In this document: positions 34,257 through 41,545 of the stretch, in pieces
How positions within the stretch are numbered: the stretch's first letter is position 1
Layout of the letters: each line of letters starts with the position of its first letter
Assembly (NCBI RefSeq): GCF_040649515.1
Contig: NZ_JBEZFP010000007.1
Location: forward strand, 59,677 to 123,676
Length of the DNA stretch: 64,000 nucleotides
Direction: 5' to 3'
DNA from: Yinghuangia elevatio
GTDB lineage: Bacteria; Actinomycetota; Actinomycetes; Streptomycetales; Streptomycetaceae
The notes under the pieces: generated by a model
Told to the model about the DNA's origin: nothing
Databases searched by the model: none
What the model saw: only the letters and a program-made list of their open reading frames with translations
Translations under genes and position numbers: made by a program

Positions 34257-35142
34257 CACACCGACAGACACTCCGATCGGCGCGCCACCTGGCACTGCGC
34301 CTGGCACTCCGTCCGACGTGCCGACCGACGCACCGGCTGCGACCGGGGCGGGGTCGGTGCTGCCGGAGATCCCCGAGTTCGCGGCGCCGGGCCGGGTCGC
34401 GCCAAGCCTGCGCGGCAAGGTCGACTGGCAGGACGGCGAGATCGTCGAACTCCGGGCGGAGACACCGCGCATGCTCACCGTGCGGCTGGCGTTGCCGGTG
34501 TGGAACGCGCACGTCGCCGGCCAGCACTACATGGTGCGGCTCACCGCGGCCGACGGGTACACCGCGCAGCGCCACTATTCGGTCGCGTCGGCGCCGGGAG
34601 ATACCGGGCACATCGAGCTGACCGTCGACCGGGTGGACGGCGGCGAGGTGTCGGGCTACTTCCACGGCGCGGCGCGTGTCGGCGACCGCATCGAAGTACG
34701 GGGCCCCCTGGGCGGGTTCTTCGCCTGGGCGGGCGACCGCCCGGCGCTGCTGATCGGTGGCGGCTCCGGGCTCGTCCCGCTGGTCGCCATGCTGCGCCAC
34801 CACCGCGCGGCCGTGCCGGGTTCTGCCGCCGCGGACGTCGGCGTGGAGTTGCTGGCGTGCGTGCGTACGCCGGAAGACCTGCCCTACCGCGAGGAATTGA
34901 CGGGTGATCAGGTCACCGTCGTGCACAGTCGGGTGGCTCCTCCCGGGCTGCCGGTGGGACGGCTCACCCCCGAGATGGTGGCGCCGTACGCCGCCCGCGC
35001 CGTCGCCGAGGACCGCGAGGTGTACGTCTGCGGGTCTACCGGCTTCGCCGAGGCGGTCGGCCGCATGCTCACGCGTGCCGGCGTCCCCCCGGCCCGCATA
35101 CGCCTGGAGCGCTTCGGCGACGCGGTCCCGACGGATCGGTGA
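34243..35142 (+). CDS. FAD/NAD(P)H-binding ferredoxin-reductase-type oxidoreductase
   Basis: 299 residues; start chosen at the ATG behind GGAGGAACGCT, which overlaps the molybdoprotein's 3' end by 14 bases. A Pro/Thr-rich leader (residues 1-45) is followed by the FAD domain (WNAHVAGQHYMVRLTA, then QRHYSVASAP) and the nucleotide domain (LLIGGGSGLVPLVAMLRHH, then YVCGSTGFAEAVGRML). There is no 2Fe-2S domain. Pairing with a sulfite-oxidase-fold protein is recurrent in actinobacteria and implies an NAD(P)H-driven redox couple acting on an unknown substrate. Confidence 0.9.
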   Translation: MRATDTPTDTPIGAPPGTAPGTPSDVPTDAPAATGAGSVLPEIPEFAAPGRVAPSLRGKVDWQDGEIVELRAETPRMLTVRLALPVWNAHVAGQHYMVRLTAADGYTAQRHYSVASAPGDTGHIELTVDRVDGGEVSGYFHGAARVGDRIEVRGPLGGFFAWAGDRPALLIGGGSGLVPLVAMLRHHRAAVPGSAAADVGVELLACVRTPEDLPYREELTGDQVTVVHSRVAPPGLPVGRLTPEMVAPYAARAVAEDREVYVCGSTGFAEAVGRMLTRAGVPPARIRLERFGDAVPTDR

Positions 35143-35160
35143 ACCGGTGAACCCACGCCG

Positions 35161-35176
35161 CTGCCACGGGTGGCAG
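35161..35176 (+). terminator. Short hairpin after the nucleoside/molybdoprotein operon
   Basis: CTGCCAC pairs with GTGGCAG (tight loop). It lies 18 bases after the reductase stop. Weak but well placed. Confidence 0.4.
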
Positions 35177-35358
35177 GACATGACAAATGCCGGTCGAATG
35201 CCGCCGTCAATGGTCGCCTGACGGGTCGATATCTCGAAATACCTTGTCATGCAAGGAAGTTCGCCACGGTTACTGGTGTGTACCCCTTGCCCCGGAACAG
35301 CCCGTGCCGGACCATTCGGCTGGGCGGGCGGTGCTGCCCGCCGGGGAGGGGGAACGAA

Positions 35359-36237
35359 ATGGCTCTGCCACTTCCGGTTGCCACCGGGACCTGGAACGTC
35401 GCCCCGGGCGAGACCGGAAAGCTCCCGGGCAGCGAATTCCTGCACGGCGCGGTGCACCACGTCAGCTATGCCTATCCGGCCGCGCCCGGCACGACCGCCG
35501 ACTACAAGCTCGACGGACAGTGGACCAACAGCCTCGCCGCCGCGACGGTGTTCAAGACCGCGGGCCTGACCGCGTTCCGGACCAACATCTCGACGGTCGT
35601 GGTGCCGGCGCTCACCAAGAACGAGTGCCCGCTGGACCCGATCATCGGCCTGGTGGTCGACCTGGCGCCCGGCTGGGAGTGGTGTCCCGACAAGAGCGTG
35701 CATCAGACCTTCACCGTCAAGCCCAACAACGGCCCGCTCGGCGAGGTGTGCCACCTGGCGCTCCACCTGCTGGCGATGCGCTCCACGATCGAGGCACGCC
35801 GCCGCCAGATGAACAAGCTGAACGTGCCCGAGGTGACCGTGACGACCGACCTGGGCCGCGAGAAGACGGAGAAGTCGGCGACATACCGGCTCAATTGGAA
35901 CAACGTGCTGGCCGGCGGCCGTGACGCGGTCGTCAAGGCGCTCAAGGCCGTGCCGCCGACGCCGATGATCAGCGGGCCGCCCTCGAAGAACCCGCAGAAC
36001 CAGGAGATGAACCGCATCGTCGCGGCCGACATGTTCAAGGCCGACAACGGGCTCACCCAACTGCAGAACCTCGGGCTCATCGACCTGGAGGGCATGAGCG
36101 GCAAGACGTTCATGGCCACGAAGGGCAAGCTCATCGCGCTGTCCCCCAACAGGAGCGAAGACCTGCACGCCGCGTACAACCACATCCGGTTCCTGCTCTA
36201 CATGGAATGGCGCGGGGTCCACGAACTGCTCCTCTAG
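35359..36237 (+). CDS. Hypothetical protein, family not recognised
   Basis: 292 residues starting MALPLPVATGTWNVAPGETG, with GGGGAGGGGGA just upstream. The first 120 residues look like a beta-rich ligand-type domain with alternating hydrophobics (HHVSYAYPAAPGTTADYKLD). The centre has lysine-rich helices (STIEARRRQMNKLNVPEVTV), and the last part is alpha/beta (MNRIVAADMFKADNGLTQLQ). Lysine, asparagine and methionine are more frequent than in neighbouring proteins, hinting at a different origin. No signal peptide or membrane helix. A 200-base AT-richer leader precedes it. Confidence 0.7.
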   Translation: MALPLPVATGTWNVAPGETGKLPGSEFLHGAVHHVSYAYPAAPGTTADYKLDGQWTNSLAAATVFKTAGLTAFRTNISTVVVPALTKNECPLDPIIGLVVDLAPGWEWCPDKSVHQTFTVKPNNGPLGEVCHLALHLLAMRSTIEARRRQMNKLNVPEVTVTTDLGREKTEKSATYRLNWNNVLAGGRDAVVKALKAVPPTPMISGPPSKNPQNQEMNRIVAADMFKADNGLTQLQNLGLIDLEGMSGKTFMATKGKLIALSPNRSEDLHAAYNHIRFLLYMEWRGVHELLL

Positions 36238-36361
36238 CCCGCGGTGTTGTGCGGGTCCGGGAAGCGGATGGCGCGATGTGTGCGGTCTGCGGCGTGGACG
36301 CCATGAGGCGTGCGGGGCAGCATGAAACCGCTCCCCCGCCGTTTCCTCCGGAGGTAAGCCC

Positions 36362-36988
36362 GTGCACGTCGCCATTCCGCTCTACCCGGGGTTCACCGCG
36401 CTGGACGCGGTGGGGCCGTACACCGTCCTGGCGTTGACCCCCGGCTGCGAGGTCTCGTTCGTGGCCGGGGGGACGGGCCCGGTCACCGACGACCAGGGCA
36501 AGCCGACCCTGGTGGCCACCACGTCGTACGCCGACCTGCCAGCCCCGGACATCGTCGTCGTGCCCGGCGGGCCCGGGACGACCGCGGCGCTGGGCGACCG
36601 CGCCCTGCTCGACTGGCTGATGGCCGCCGACGCGCACACGAAGTGGACGACCTCCGTCTGCTCCGGCTCGTTCCTGCTCGCCGCCGCCGGACTCCTGACC
36701 GGACGCAAGGCCACCTCCCATTGGGGCTGGGTGGAACAGCTGGCGGGCTTCGGCGCCGAACCGGTCTCGGAGCGCGTGGTGTTCGACGGCAAGTACGTCA
36801 CCGCCGCAGGTGTCTCGTCGGGAATCGACATGGCGATCGCCCTGGTTGCTCGCGAGACGGGCGAACGCACCGCCCAGACCGTGCAATTGGCCATCGAGTA
36901 CGATCCGGAGCCGCCGTTCGACGCGGGATCGCCGCACAAGGTGCCCGCCGACCTGCACGCCGCGGCACTCGCCCTCATCGGCACGTAG
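36362..36988 (+). CDS. DJ-1/PfpI family protein, isonitrile hydratase-like
   Basis: 208 residues from GTG with GGAGGTAAG upstream. It has Asp 15 in PGFTALDAVGPY and the nucleophile elbow TSVCSGSFLLAAAGLL with Cys 100. These positions match the catalytic Asp/Cys pair of isonitrile hydratase (isocyanide to N-formamide), although a Ser follows the cysteine where the characterised enzyme has Thr. ATSHWGWVEQLAGFGAEPV and GVSSGIDMAIALVARETG complete the fold. It lacks the AraC domain of related regulators. Substrate assignment is tentative. Confidence 0.85.
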   Translation: MHVAIPLYPGFTALDAVGPYTVLALTPGCEVSFVAGGTGPVTDDQGKPTLVATTSYADLPAPDIVVVPGGPGTTAALGDRALLDWLMAADAHTKWTTSVCSGSFLLAAAGLLTGRKATSHWGWVEQLAGFGAEPVSERVVFDGKYVTAAGVSSGIDMAIALVARETGERTAQTVQLAIEYDPEPPFDAGSPHKVPADLHAAALALIGT

Positions 36989-37167
36989 GCAGTAGCCAGT
37001 CGCGAGGCCGAAGCGACCGCGGCATTCCGGCGCGTCGGATCAGTCGGGTCCGACGCGCCGTCCGATTTCCGCCAGCATCTCCGTTTCCGGGCGCGCATGA
37101 TCGTAGGCAGGGGGAACGAAGCAGAAGCTACGTGACTGCACGGAAGGTGCAAGGAAGAGGTGGCGGC

Positions 37168-37671
37168 ATGACCGTCTACACCACGATCCCCAGCCCGGTC
37201 GGCGAACTGCTGCTGGTCGGCGAACGCGCCTCCGCCGGCGTGGCGCTGACATCGGTGTCGACGCCCGGCGCCAAGAACGCCCCGGTGCCGCACGGCGACT
37301 GGCGGCACGACCCGGCCGCCTTCACGGCCGCGGCCGACCGGTTCGGTGCCTACTTCGCAGGCGAAGCAATCTCCTTCGACTTGGAGTTCGCCCCGCGGGG
37401 CACCGACTTCCAGCACCGCGTGTGGCGCAAGCTGGACACGATTCCGTACGGCACCACGACGACGTACGGCGCGCTCGCCGCCGAACTCGGCCTGCCGCGC
37501 GAGCGGATCCAGGCCCTCGGCACCGCGATCGGCGCGAACCCGCTGCTGATCGTGCGCCCGTGCCACCGCGTCATCGGCACGGACGGGTCGATGCGCGGCT
37601 ACGCGGGCGGCGTGGAGCGCAAGCACCAACTGCTGGTCCACGAAGGCGCGCTCCAGCCCACGCTGCTGTGA
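37168..37671 (+). CDS. ogt: Methylated-DNA--[protein]-cysteine S-methyltransferase
   Basis: 167 residues. The suicide DNA repair protein removes alkyl groups from O6-guanine. The active site is IVRPCHRVIG with acceptor Cys 132; the helix-turn-helix is YGTTTTYGALAAELGLPRER. The N-terminal ribonuclease-H-like domain is complete. It is the first of three overlapping genes; its TGA overlaps the GTG of an Ada N-domain-like gene, consistent with a split alkylation response unit. Confidence 0.95.
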   Translation: MTVYTTIPSPVGELLLVGERASAGVALTSVSTPGAKNAPVPHGDWRHDPAAFTAAADRFGAYFAGEAISFDLEFAPRGTDFQHRVWRKLDTIPYGTTTTYGALAAELGLPRERIQALGTAIGANPLLIVRPCHRVIGTDGSMRGYAGGVERKHQLLVHEGALQPTLL

Positions 37672-37991
37672 CGGCCCCGCGTACTGCGCCCGACCCGACG
37701 ATAGGACGGGCAGCCCCCGCGCGCACGTACACGCTGGTCGGCACCGACGGAGCCGCGTACCGCAGCGCGGAACCCGGTGCCCTCGGCGGGCACCGGCGCG
37801 GGCGGCTGTACGGGCGGCTCGACTGCCCCTCGGCGCTCCGGGCCATCGCCCGCGGCGGATACGTCCGTCAGCGCGTGTTCTTCGCCGACGCGGCGACCGC
37901 CCGCGCCGCCGGATACCGCCCGTGCGCGGTCTGCCTGCCGGACGAGTACGCGCGCTGGAAGAGCCACCCGGAAGGACCGGCCCCGTCATGA
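37668..37991 (+). CDS. Ada N-terminal (metal-binding) domain-like protein
   Basis: 107 residues, GTG start overlapping the ogt stop. YGRLDCPSALRAIARGGYV, then RVFFADAATARAAGYRPCAVC, corresponds to the zinc-binding methyl-phosphotriester domain of Ada. Ada uses four cysteines; here only three are present (LDC, RPC, AVC) and the position equivalent to Cys 42 is not a cysteine. It may bind metal differently (nearby His in GGHRRGR) or have lost methyl-transfer chemistry. There is no AraC DNA-binding domain. Position in an ogt operon supports a role in alkylation damage. Confidence 0.82.
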   Translation: MTAPRTAPDPTIGRAAPARTYTLVGTDGAAYRSAEPGALGGHRRGRLYGRLDCPSALRAIARGGYVRQRVFFADAATARAAGYRPCAVCLPDEYARWKSHPEGPAPS

Positions 37992-38575
37992 CCGGCTTGA
38001 ACCGCCCCGCCCGGTCGGCCTGGCCTCCCGTCGGCCGAACACCGCCGGACCGCCCGTCCCCTCTCACCTCCGCCGCCGAATGGTCCGCATACGGCGAGCC
38101 CGCCGCCCCGCGGCCCCACACCCCCGCCGAACTCGACGCCCTCCTACGGTTGCTGACACGCCCTCAGGCCCGCATCGAGATCATCGCCGTCGGGCACAGC
38201 CGCGACCCCGCCTCACGGAACGCCGCCGATGCGCTGATCCGCGCCTGGGAAGGCCTCGACCGCAAGACCGTGCGCACCGTCGTGGACTGGCCCGAGCAGG
38301 CGGCCTCCTGGCTGCGGCCCGCCCGGCGCTTCGCCGCGGGCCCGCCCGACGCCTGGGTCGTCGCCGCGGCCGGCCGGGGTTGGGCGGAACTGAGCCGTCG
38401 GCTGCGGCGGGACACGGAATGGGCCCCGGACCGCACCTACGGCTTCGCCTCCCTCGCCGACCCGCGCACCATCGCGTACGCCGGCCAAGGCACCCTCAAC
38501 GGCCTACGCGGCGCGGCGGCCGACGGCACCACCTGGTCCGTAGACGGCAACTGGCTGACCGGCCAGGTCCTCTGA
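37988..38575 (+). CDS. Hypothetical protein coupled to ogt and Ada-like genes
   Basis: 195 residues, ATGA overlap with the Ada-like gene. After a disordered start, the core is alpha/beta: LTRPQARIEIIAVGHSRDPA, DALIRAWEGLDRKTVRTVVD, DAWVVAAAGRGWAELSRRLR, and a final region GTLNGLRGAAADGTTWSVDG. The succession of strand-helix units looks Rossmann-like. I do not recognise the family. The operon position suggests involvement in DNA repair or stress, but nothing in the sequence proves it. Confidence 0.7.
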   Translation: MTGLNRPARSAWPPVGRTPPDRPSPLTSAAEWSAYGEPAAPRPHTPAELDALLRLLTRPQARIEIIAVGHSRDPASRNAADALIRAWEGLDRKTVRTVVDWPEQAASWLRPARRFAAGPPDAWVVAAAGRGWAELSRRLRRDTEWAPDRTYGFASLADPRTIAYAGQGTLNGLRGAAADGTTWSVDGNWLTGQVL

Positions 38576-38635
38576 CGTCGCGTCAGTCCGCCACCCCGGC
38601 ACCTCCGCGGCCGCGGACGCGCCCCTCGACGCAAC

Positions 38636-38680
38636 GAAGCCGGTGGCCACCCCTGCGGTCCAGGGGTGGCCACCGGCTTC
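38636..38680. terminator. Very strong bidirectional terminator
   Basis: A perfect 20-base-pair stem (starting GAAGCCGGTGG and ending CCACCGGCTTC) encloses a five-base loop. It separates the ogt operon from the converging GtrA-like gene. Confidence 0.88.
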
Positions 38681-38708
38681 CTTGTGGCCCGTGGAGCGTC
38701 GGTGCGGG

Positions 38709-39404
38709 TCAGGCCGCCACCACCAACTGCTCCCGGGCCGGCAGGGTCGCATGGGTGCCGCCCGACATGAGGGTCCCCACTGCGACCGGAAGACGTTTGC
38801 CGTTCTTCTTGACGGCCGCGAGCCTGCCCGCCGGACGGGCCGCGTTCGCCACGGCCAGGCTGCCCACGGCGGCAAAGCTGCCCACCGAGGCCACCTTGCC
38901 CGCCACCGCCGCGCTCGCCGGGCGTGCCGTGTTGGCCACTGCCACAGCCGCCTTCCTCGCCACCGCCACCGTGCCGGCGACGGCTGCCTTGTCGGCGACC
39001 GCCGTCTTGTCCGTCTTGCGGGCGAAGACCACCAGGCGCAGGACCACGAAGCGGCCGAGCCCGGCGAGGCCGGAGGCGGACAGGTAGACGGCCTGCTGGG
39101 TGAGCGCCCCGGCATGCGGTGCGACCGCGTCCAGGACCACCATCGCGGTGGTGGTGAACAGGTAGGCGATGACCGCCGTCCCGGTGGACTCCACGTGCAC
39201 GCGGATGCTCGCGGCGCCCTTGCGGAAGGTGATCCGGCTGTGCAGTTCGTTGCAGAGCAGGGTCGACACGACGGTCACGATCGCGTTGGCGACGGCGATC
39301 GACATCGAGCCGGTGAGGAGCATCAGCGCGGCGCTGGAGAGGAGACCGACACCGCCGCCACAGATGACGAAGCGGACGAACGCGGCGACAGCGTTGCGAT
39401 CCAT
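38709..39404 (-). CDS. GtrA-like membrane protein with long Ala/Val-rich tail
   Basis: 231 residues. The first 130 form the GtrA/DPMS-like four-helix membrane domain: AAFVRFVICGGGVGLLSSAA, then ANAIVTVVSTLLCNELHSRI, STGTAVIAYLFTTTAMVVLD and ASGLAGLGRFVVLRLVVFAR. The family typically helps flip polyprenyl-linked sugars or bind lipid carriers. After residue 130 comes an unusual low-complexity tail of about 100 residues rich in AVA/VAG/AAV and spaced Lys/Arg (TDKTAVADKAAVAGTVAVAR). No glycosyltransferase is adjacent. Confidence 0.83.
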   Translation of the reverse strand: MDRNAVAAFVRFVICGGGVGLLSSAALMLLTGSMSIAVANAIVTVVSTLLCNELHSRITFRKGAASIRVHVESTGTAVIAYLFTTTAMVVLDAVAPHAGALTQQAVYLSASGLAGLGRFVVLRLVVFARKTDKTAVADKAAVAGTVAVARKAAVAVANTARPASAAVAGKVASVGSFAAVGSLAVANAARPAGRLAAVKKNGKRLPVAVGTLMSGGTHATLPAREQLVVAA

Positions 39405-39933
39405 CGGTATCCCCTCCCCGGTTCACTACATATGTAGAGGCGCCGTGCGCGACTCTACTTATGCAGCAACCAACTCTTCACGCTTGTGGTGGAACCTTCC
39501 GGGTGCGGGTCCCTCGGCGGTTCTGCCCGCCTCCGATCGCCGCTCCTGCACATATGACTGAATCGACGTCGCGGATGTGACATCCGCGCGTGTGACGCGA
39601 GCCACGTGCCCCGCCCCACCGCCGCCCCGGTCGCTTCCACACGAGAAGTCTGCCGTGGAAAAGTCGTCGAATCGTCATCCCTCAAGGTCGATATCCGACC
39701 CCGGCTACTCCTCCGGGAGAGCCCCTACTCGTACTCAGGGAAGAGTACGAACGGCCCCTGGTAGTACTCCCGATACCACCGCCGCGCCGCAGGTGCCGGG
39801 CCCTACCCGGCAGTTGGGCGTCTCGGGGTCGATGGCGGGCACGAGCGCGGGCGCGTCGGACAGCACAACGCCCGCCGTCGCCGTGCGGCGCCGACGGGCG
39901 GTGCGGGTGCGTTGGGGTGCAGGTGCGGTCGGG
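39405..39933. other. Non-coding region with several palindromes between GtrA and mtnC
   Basis: No gene supported in 529 bases. It holds a perfect CTACATATGTAG at 39426-39437, just upstream of the GtrA start and probably part of its promoter or operator. A second palindrome (GCGGATGT/ACATCCGC around G) lies at 39571-39587. A hairpin at 39794-39812 (TGCCGGG/CCCGGCA) probably terminates mtnDC transcription. Confidence 0.55.
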
Positions 39934-40665
39934 TCAGCGTACGGCGGGCTGTTCGCCGCTCAGGTCGACGCGGGCGAACGAGTCCGTCTCCAGGTGACCG
40001 TCGACGCCCCGGTCGTAGTACGGCTCTCCGGGACGGCGTACGCCGACGGTCCGCCAGCCGGCCTCGCGGGCGGCGTCGAGTTCGTCGACGAGGTCGGAGA
40101 GGAACACGAAGCGCCCGGCCTCCGGTTCGCCGACCGCGGCGGCGATGGCCTGGTACGACGGGGCGACCTTCTTCGGCCCCGCGTTCTCCGTGTCGAAGTG
40201 TCCGGAGAACAACGGCAGCAGCGAGCCCTCGGCGGAGTGGCCGAACCACGCGAGTTGGGCGGACACCGAGCCGGAGGAGTAGACGTACAGCGTGTGCCCG
40301 GCCGCGTGCCAGGCGCGGAGGACGGGGATCACGTCGGGGTAGAAGTGCGAGGTCAGTTCGCCGGACTCGAAGCCCTCGGCCCAGATGACGCCCTGGAGGG
40401 TCTTGAGCGGGGTGGCCTTCTCGTCGCGGTCCAGCCACGTGTTGAGGGCCTCGACGATGCGCTCGGTCCCGGCGTCCGGTTCGCCGATCAGCTCGCGGAC
40501 CGCGGCTGCGGCACGCGCGACGTCGGGGTCGTCGCCCCGGGTGTCCAGCACGCGCGCGAAGTGCTTGCGCGAGTAGGGGTACAGCTGCTCGGTGATGAAC
40601 CCGGTGGCGCTGGTGGTGCCTTCGATGTCGACGACAACGTGGTGCGGAAGGTGCCGGTCGCTCAC
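39934..40665 (-). CDS. mtnC: Acireductone synthase (enolase-phosphatase E1)
   Basis: 243 residues from GTG. The bifunctional HAD enzyme enolises and dephosphorylates the diketone phosphate of methionine salvage. Motif I is VVVDIEGTTSATGF (Asp 13, Glu 15), motif II is YVYSSGSVSAQ, motif III has ENAGPKKVAPSYQ, and motif IV is FLSDLVDELDAAREAGW. Overlaps the mtnD stop by four bases, so the two consecutive enzymes are co-translated. Confidence 0.95.
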   Translation of the reverse strand: MSDRHLPHHVVVDIEGTTSATGFITEQLYPYSRKHFARVLDTRGDDPDVARAAAAVRELIGEPDAGTERIVEALNTWLDRDEKATPLKTLQGVIWAEGFESGELTSHFYPDVIPVLRAWHAAGHTLYVYSSGSVSAQLAWFGHSAEGSLLPLFSGHFDTENAGPKKVAPSYQAIAAAVGEPEAGRFVFLSDLVDELDAAREAGWRTVGVRRPGEPYYDRGVDGHLETDSFARVDLSGEQPAVR

Positions 40666-41252
40666 GCGGCGGACTCCGTGTACCCACCCCAGATGGCGTC
40701 GAAGTCGGGGAAGCGCGACGAGATCGGGTCGCCGGTGAAGTCGCCCACCCAGCCGTCCTCGTCGTGGAAGAAGCGGATTGCCGCGACGGAGGGCTCCGCG
40801 CCCATGTCGAACCAGTGCGTGATGCCCTTGGGGACGGACAGCAGGTCGCCCGCCTCGCACAGGACCGCGAACACCCGGCCGTCGACGTGCAGGTAGAAGA
40901 TGCCGGCGCCCTCGACGAAGAAGCGGACCTCGTCGTCGGCGTGGGTGTGCTCGGACAGGAACTTCTGGCGGGCCGCGGCGGCCTTGGCCGGCCACTCGGG
41001 GTCGTCCGACGGCTGGAGCCGGATCACGTCGACGAGGATGTAGCCCTCGGCGGCGCTGATGCGGTCGACCTCGGTGCGGTACGCGTCGATCACCTGGTCC
41101 TGCGAGGCCCCGGGCGCCAGCTCCTGGTCCGCGGTCCACCGCTCGTAGCGCACCCCGATCGGGGCGAGCGCGTCGGCGATCGCGGCGGGTTCCGCGGTAC
41201 GCAGCAGTGGAGCCGTGGCATCGGCCTCGGGCCACACGGTCAGCAGGGACAT
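40662..41252 (-). CDS. mtnD: Acireductone dioxygenase
   Basis: 196 residues, start behind AAGGAGT. The cupin metal site is HTHADDEVRFFVEG (His 102, His 104, Glu 108) with a fourth ligand, His 146, in ITHWFDMG. With iron it yields the keto-acid precursor of methionine plus formate; with nickel an off-pathway reaction gives carbon monoxide. It is the first gene of the mtnD-mtnC unit. A 200-base leader lies between it and the upstream terminator; I saw no recognisable SAM riboswitch there. Confidence 0.95.
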   Translation of the reverse strand: MSLLTVWPEADATAPLLRTAEPAAIADALAPIGVRYERWTADQELAPGASQDQVIDAYRTEVDRISAAEGYILVDVIRLQPSDDPEWPAKAAAARQKFLSEHTHADDEVRFFVEGAGIFYLHVDGRVFAVLCEAGDLLSVPKGITHWFDMGAEPSVAAIRFFHDEDGWVGDFTGDPISSRFPDFDAIWGGYTESAA

Positions 41253-41453
41253 CGGGACAACTCCTTGCTCGCAACAGCTCGGCACACCTGTGGCGCCCGT
41301 CGTGGAGGGGCACCCGTCGTACAACTCGCCCAAAAGGCCGGGACCCCTCCGCAAATCTACCTCCGGCGATCGGGGACACCCAGCTCGCGGACGGATCCGT
41401 TCACATTTCGGACAGCGATGCGACAGGGCGGTGGAGTACGGGGCAAAGAGGTG

Positions 41454-41484
41454 GGCCGGGCGGGGGTCCGGCCCGCCCGGCCCG
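41454..41484 (-). terminator. Terminator isolating mtnDC from the upstream gene
   Basis: A 12-base-pair GC stem (GGGCCGGGCGGG with CCCGCCCGGCCC) with a seven-base loop lies 62 bases after the stop of the minus-strand gene at 41546, so mtnD must have its own promoter in 41253-41453. Confidence 0.7.
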
Positions 41485-41545
41485 GTCCGATGCCGCCACC
41501 GAGGCCTTCGGTCCTCCGCGGCGCAAGCGTCAGGACCTCCGCCCC

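Noticed and set aside
41253..41453. SAM-sensing riboswitch ahead of mtnD
   Set aside because: The leader shows no recognisable SAM-I, SAM-II or SAM-IV core helices by eye; a covariance-model scan would be decisive.
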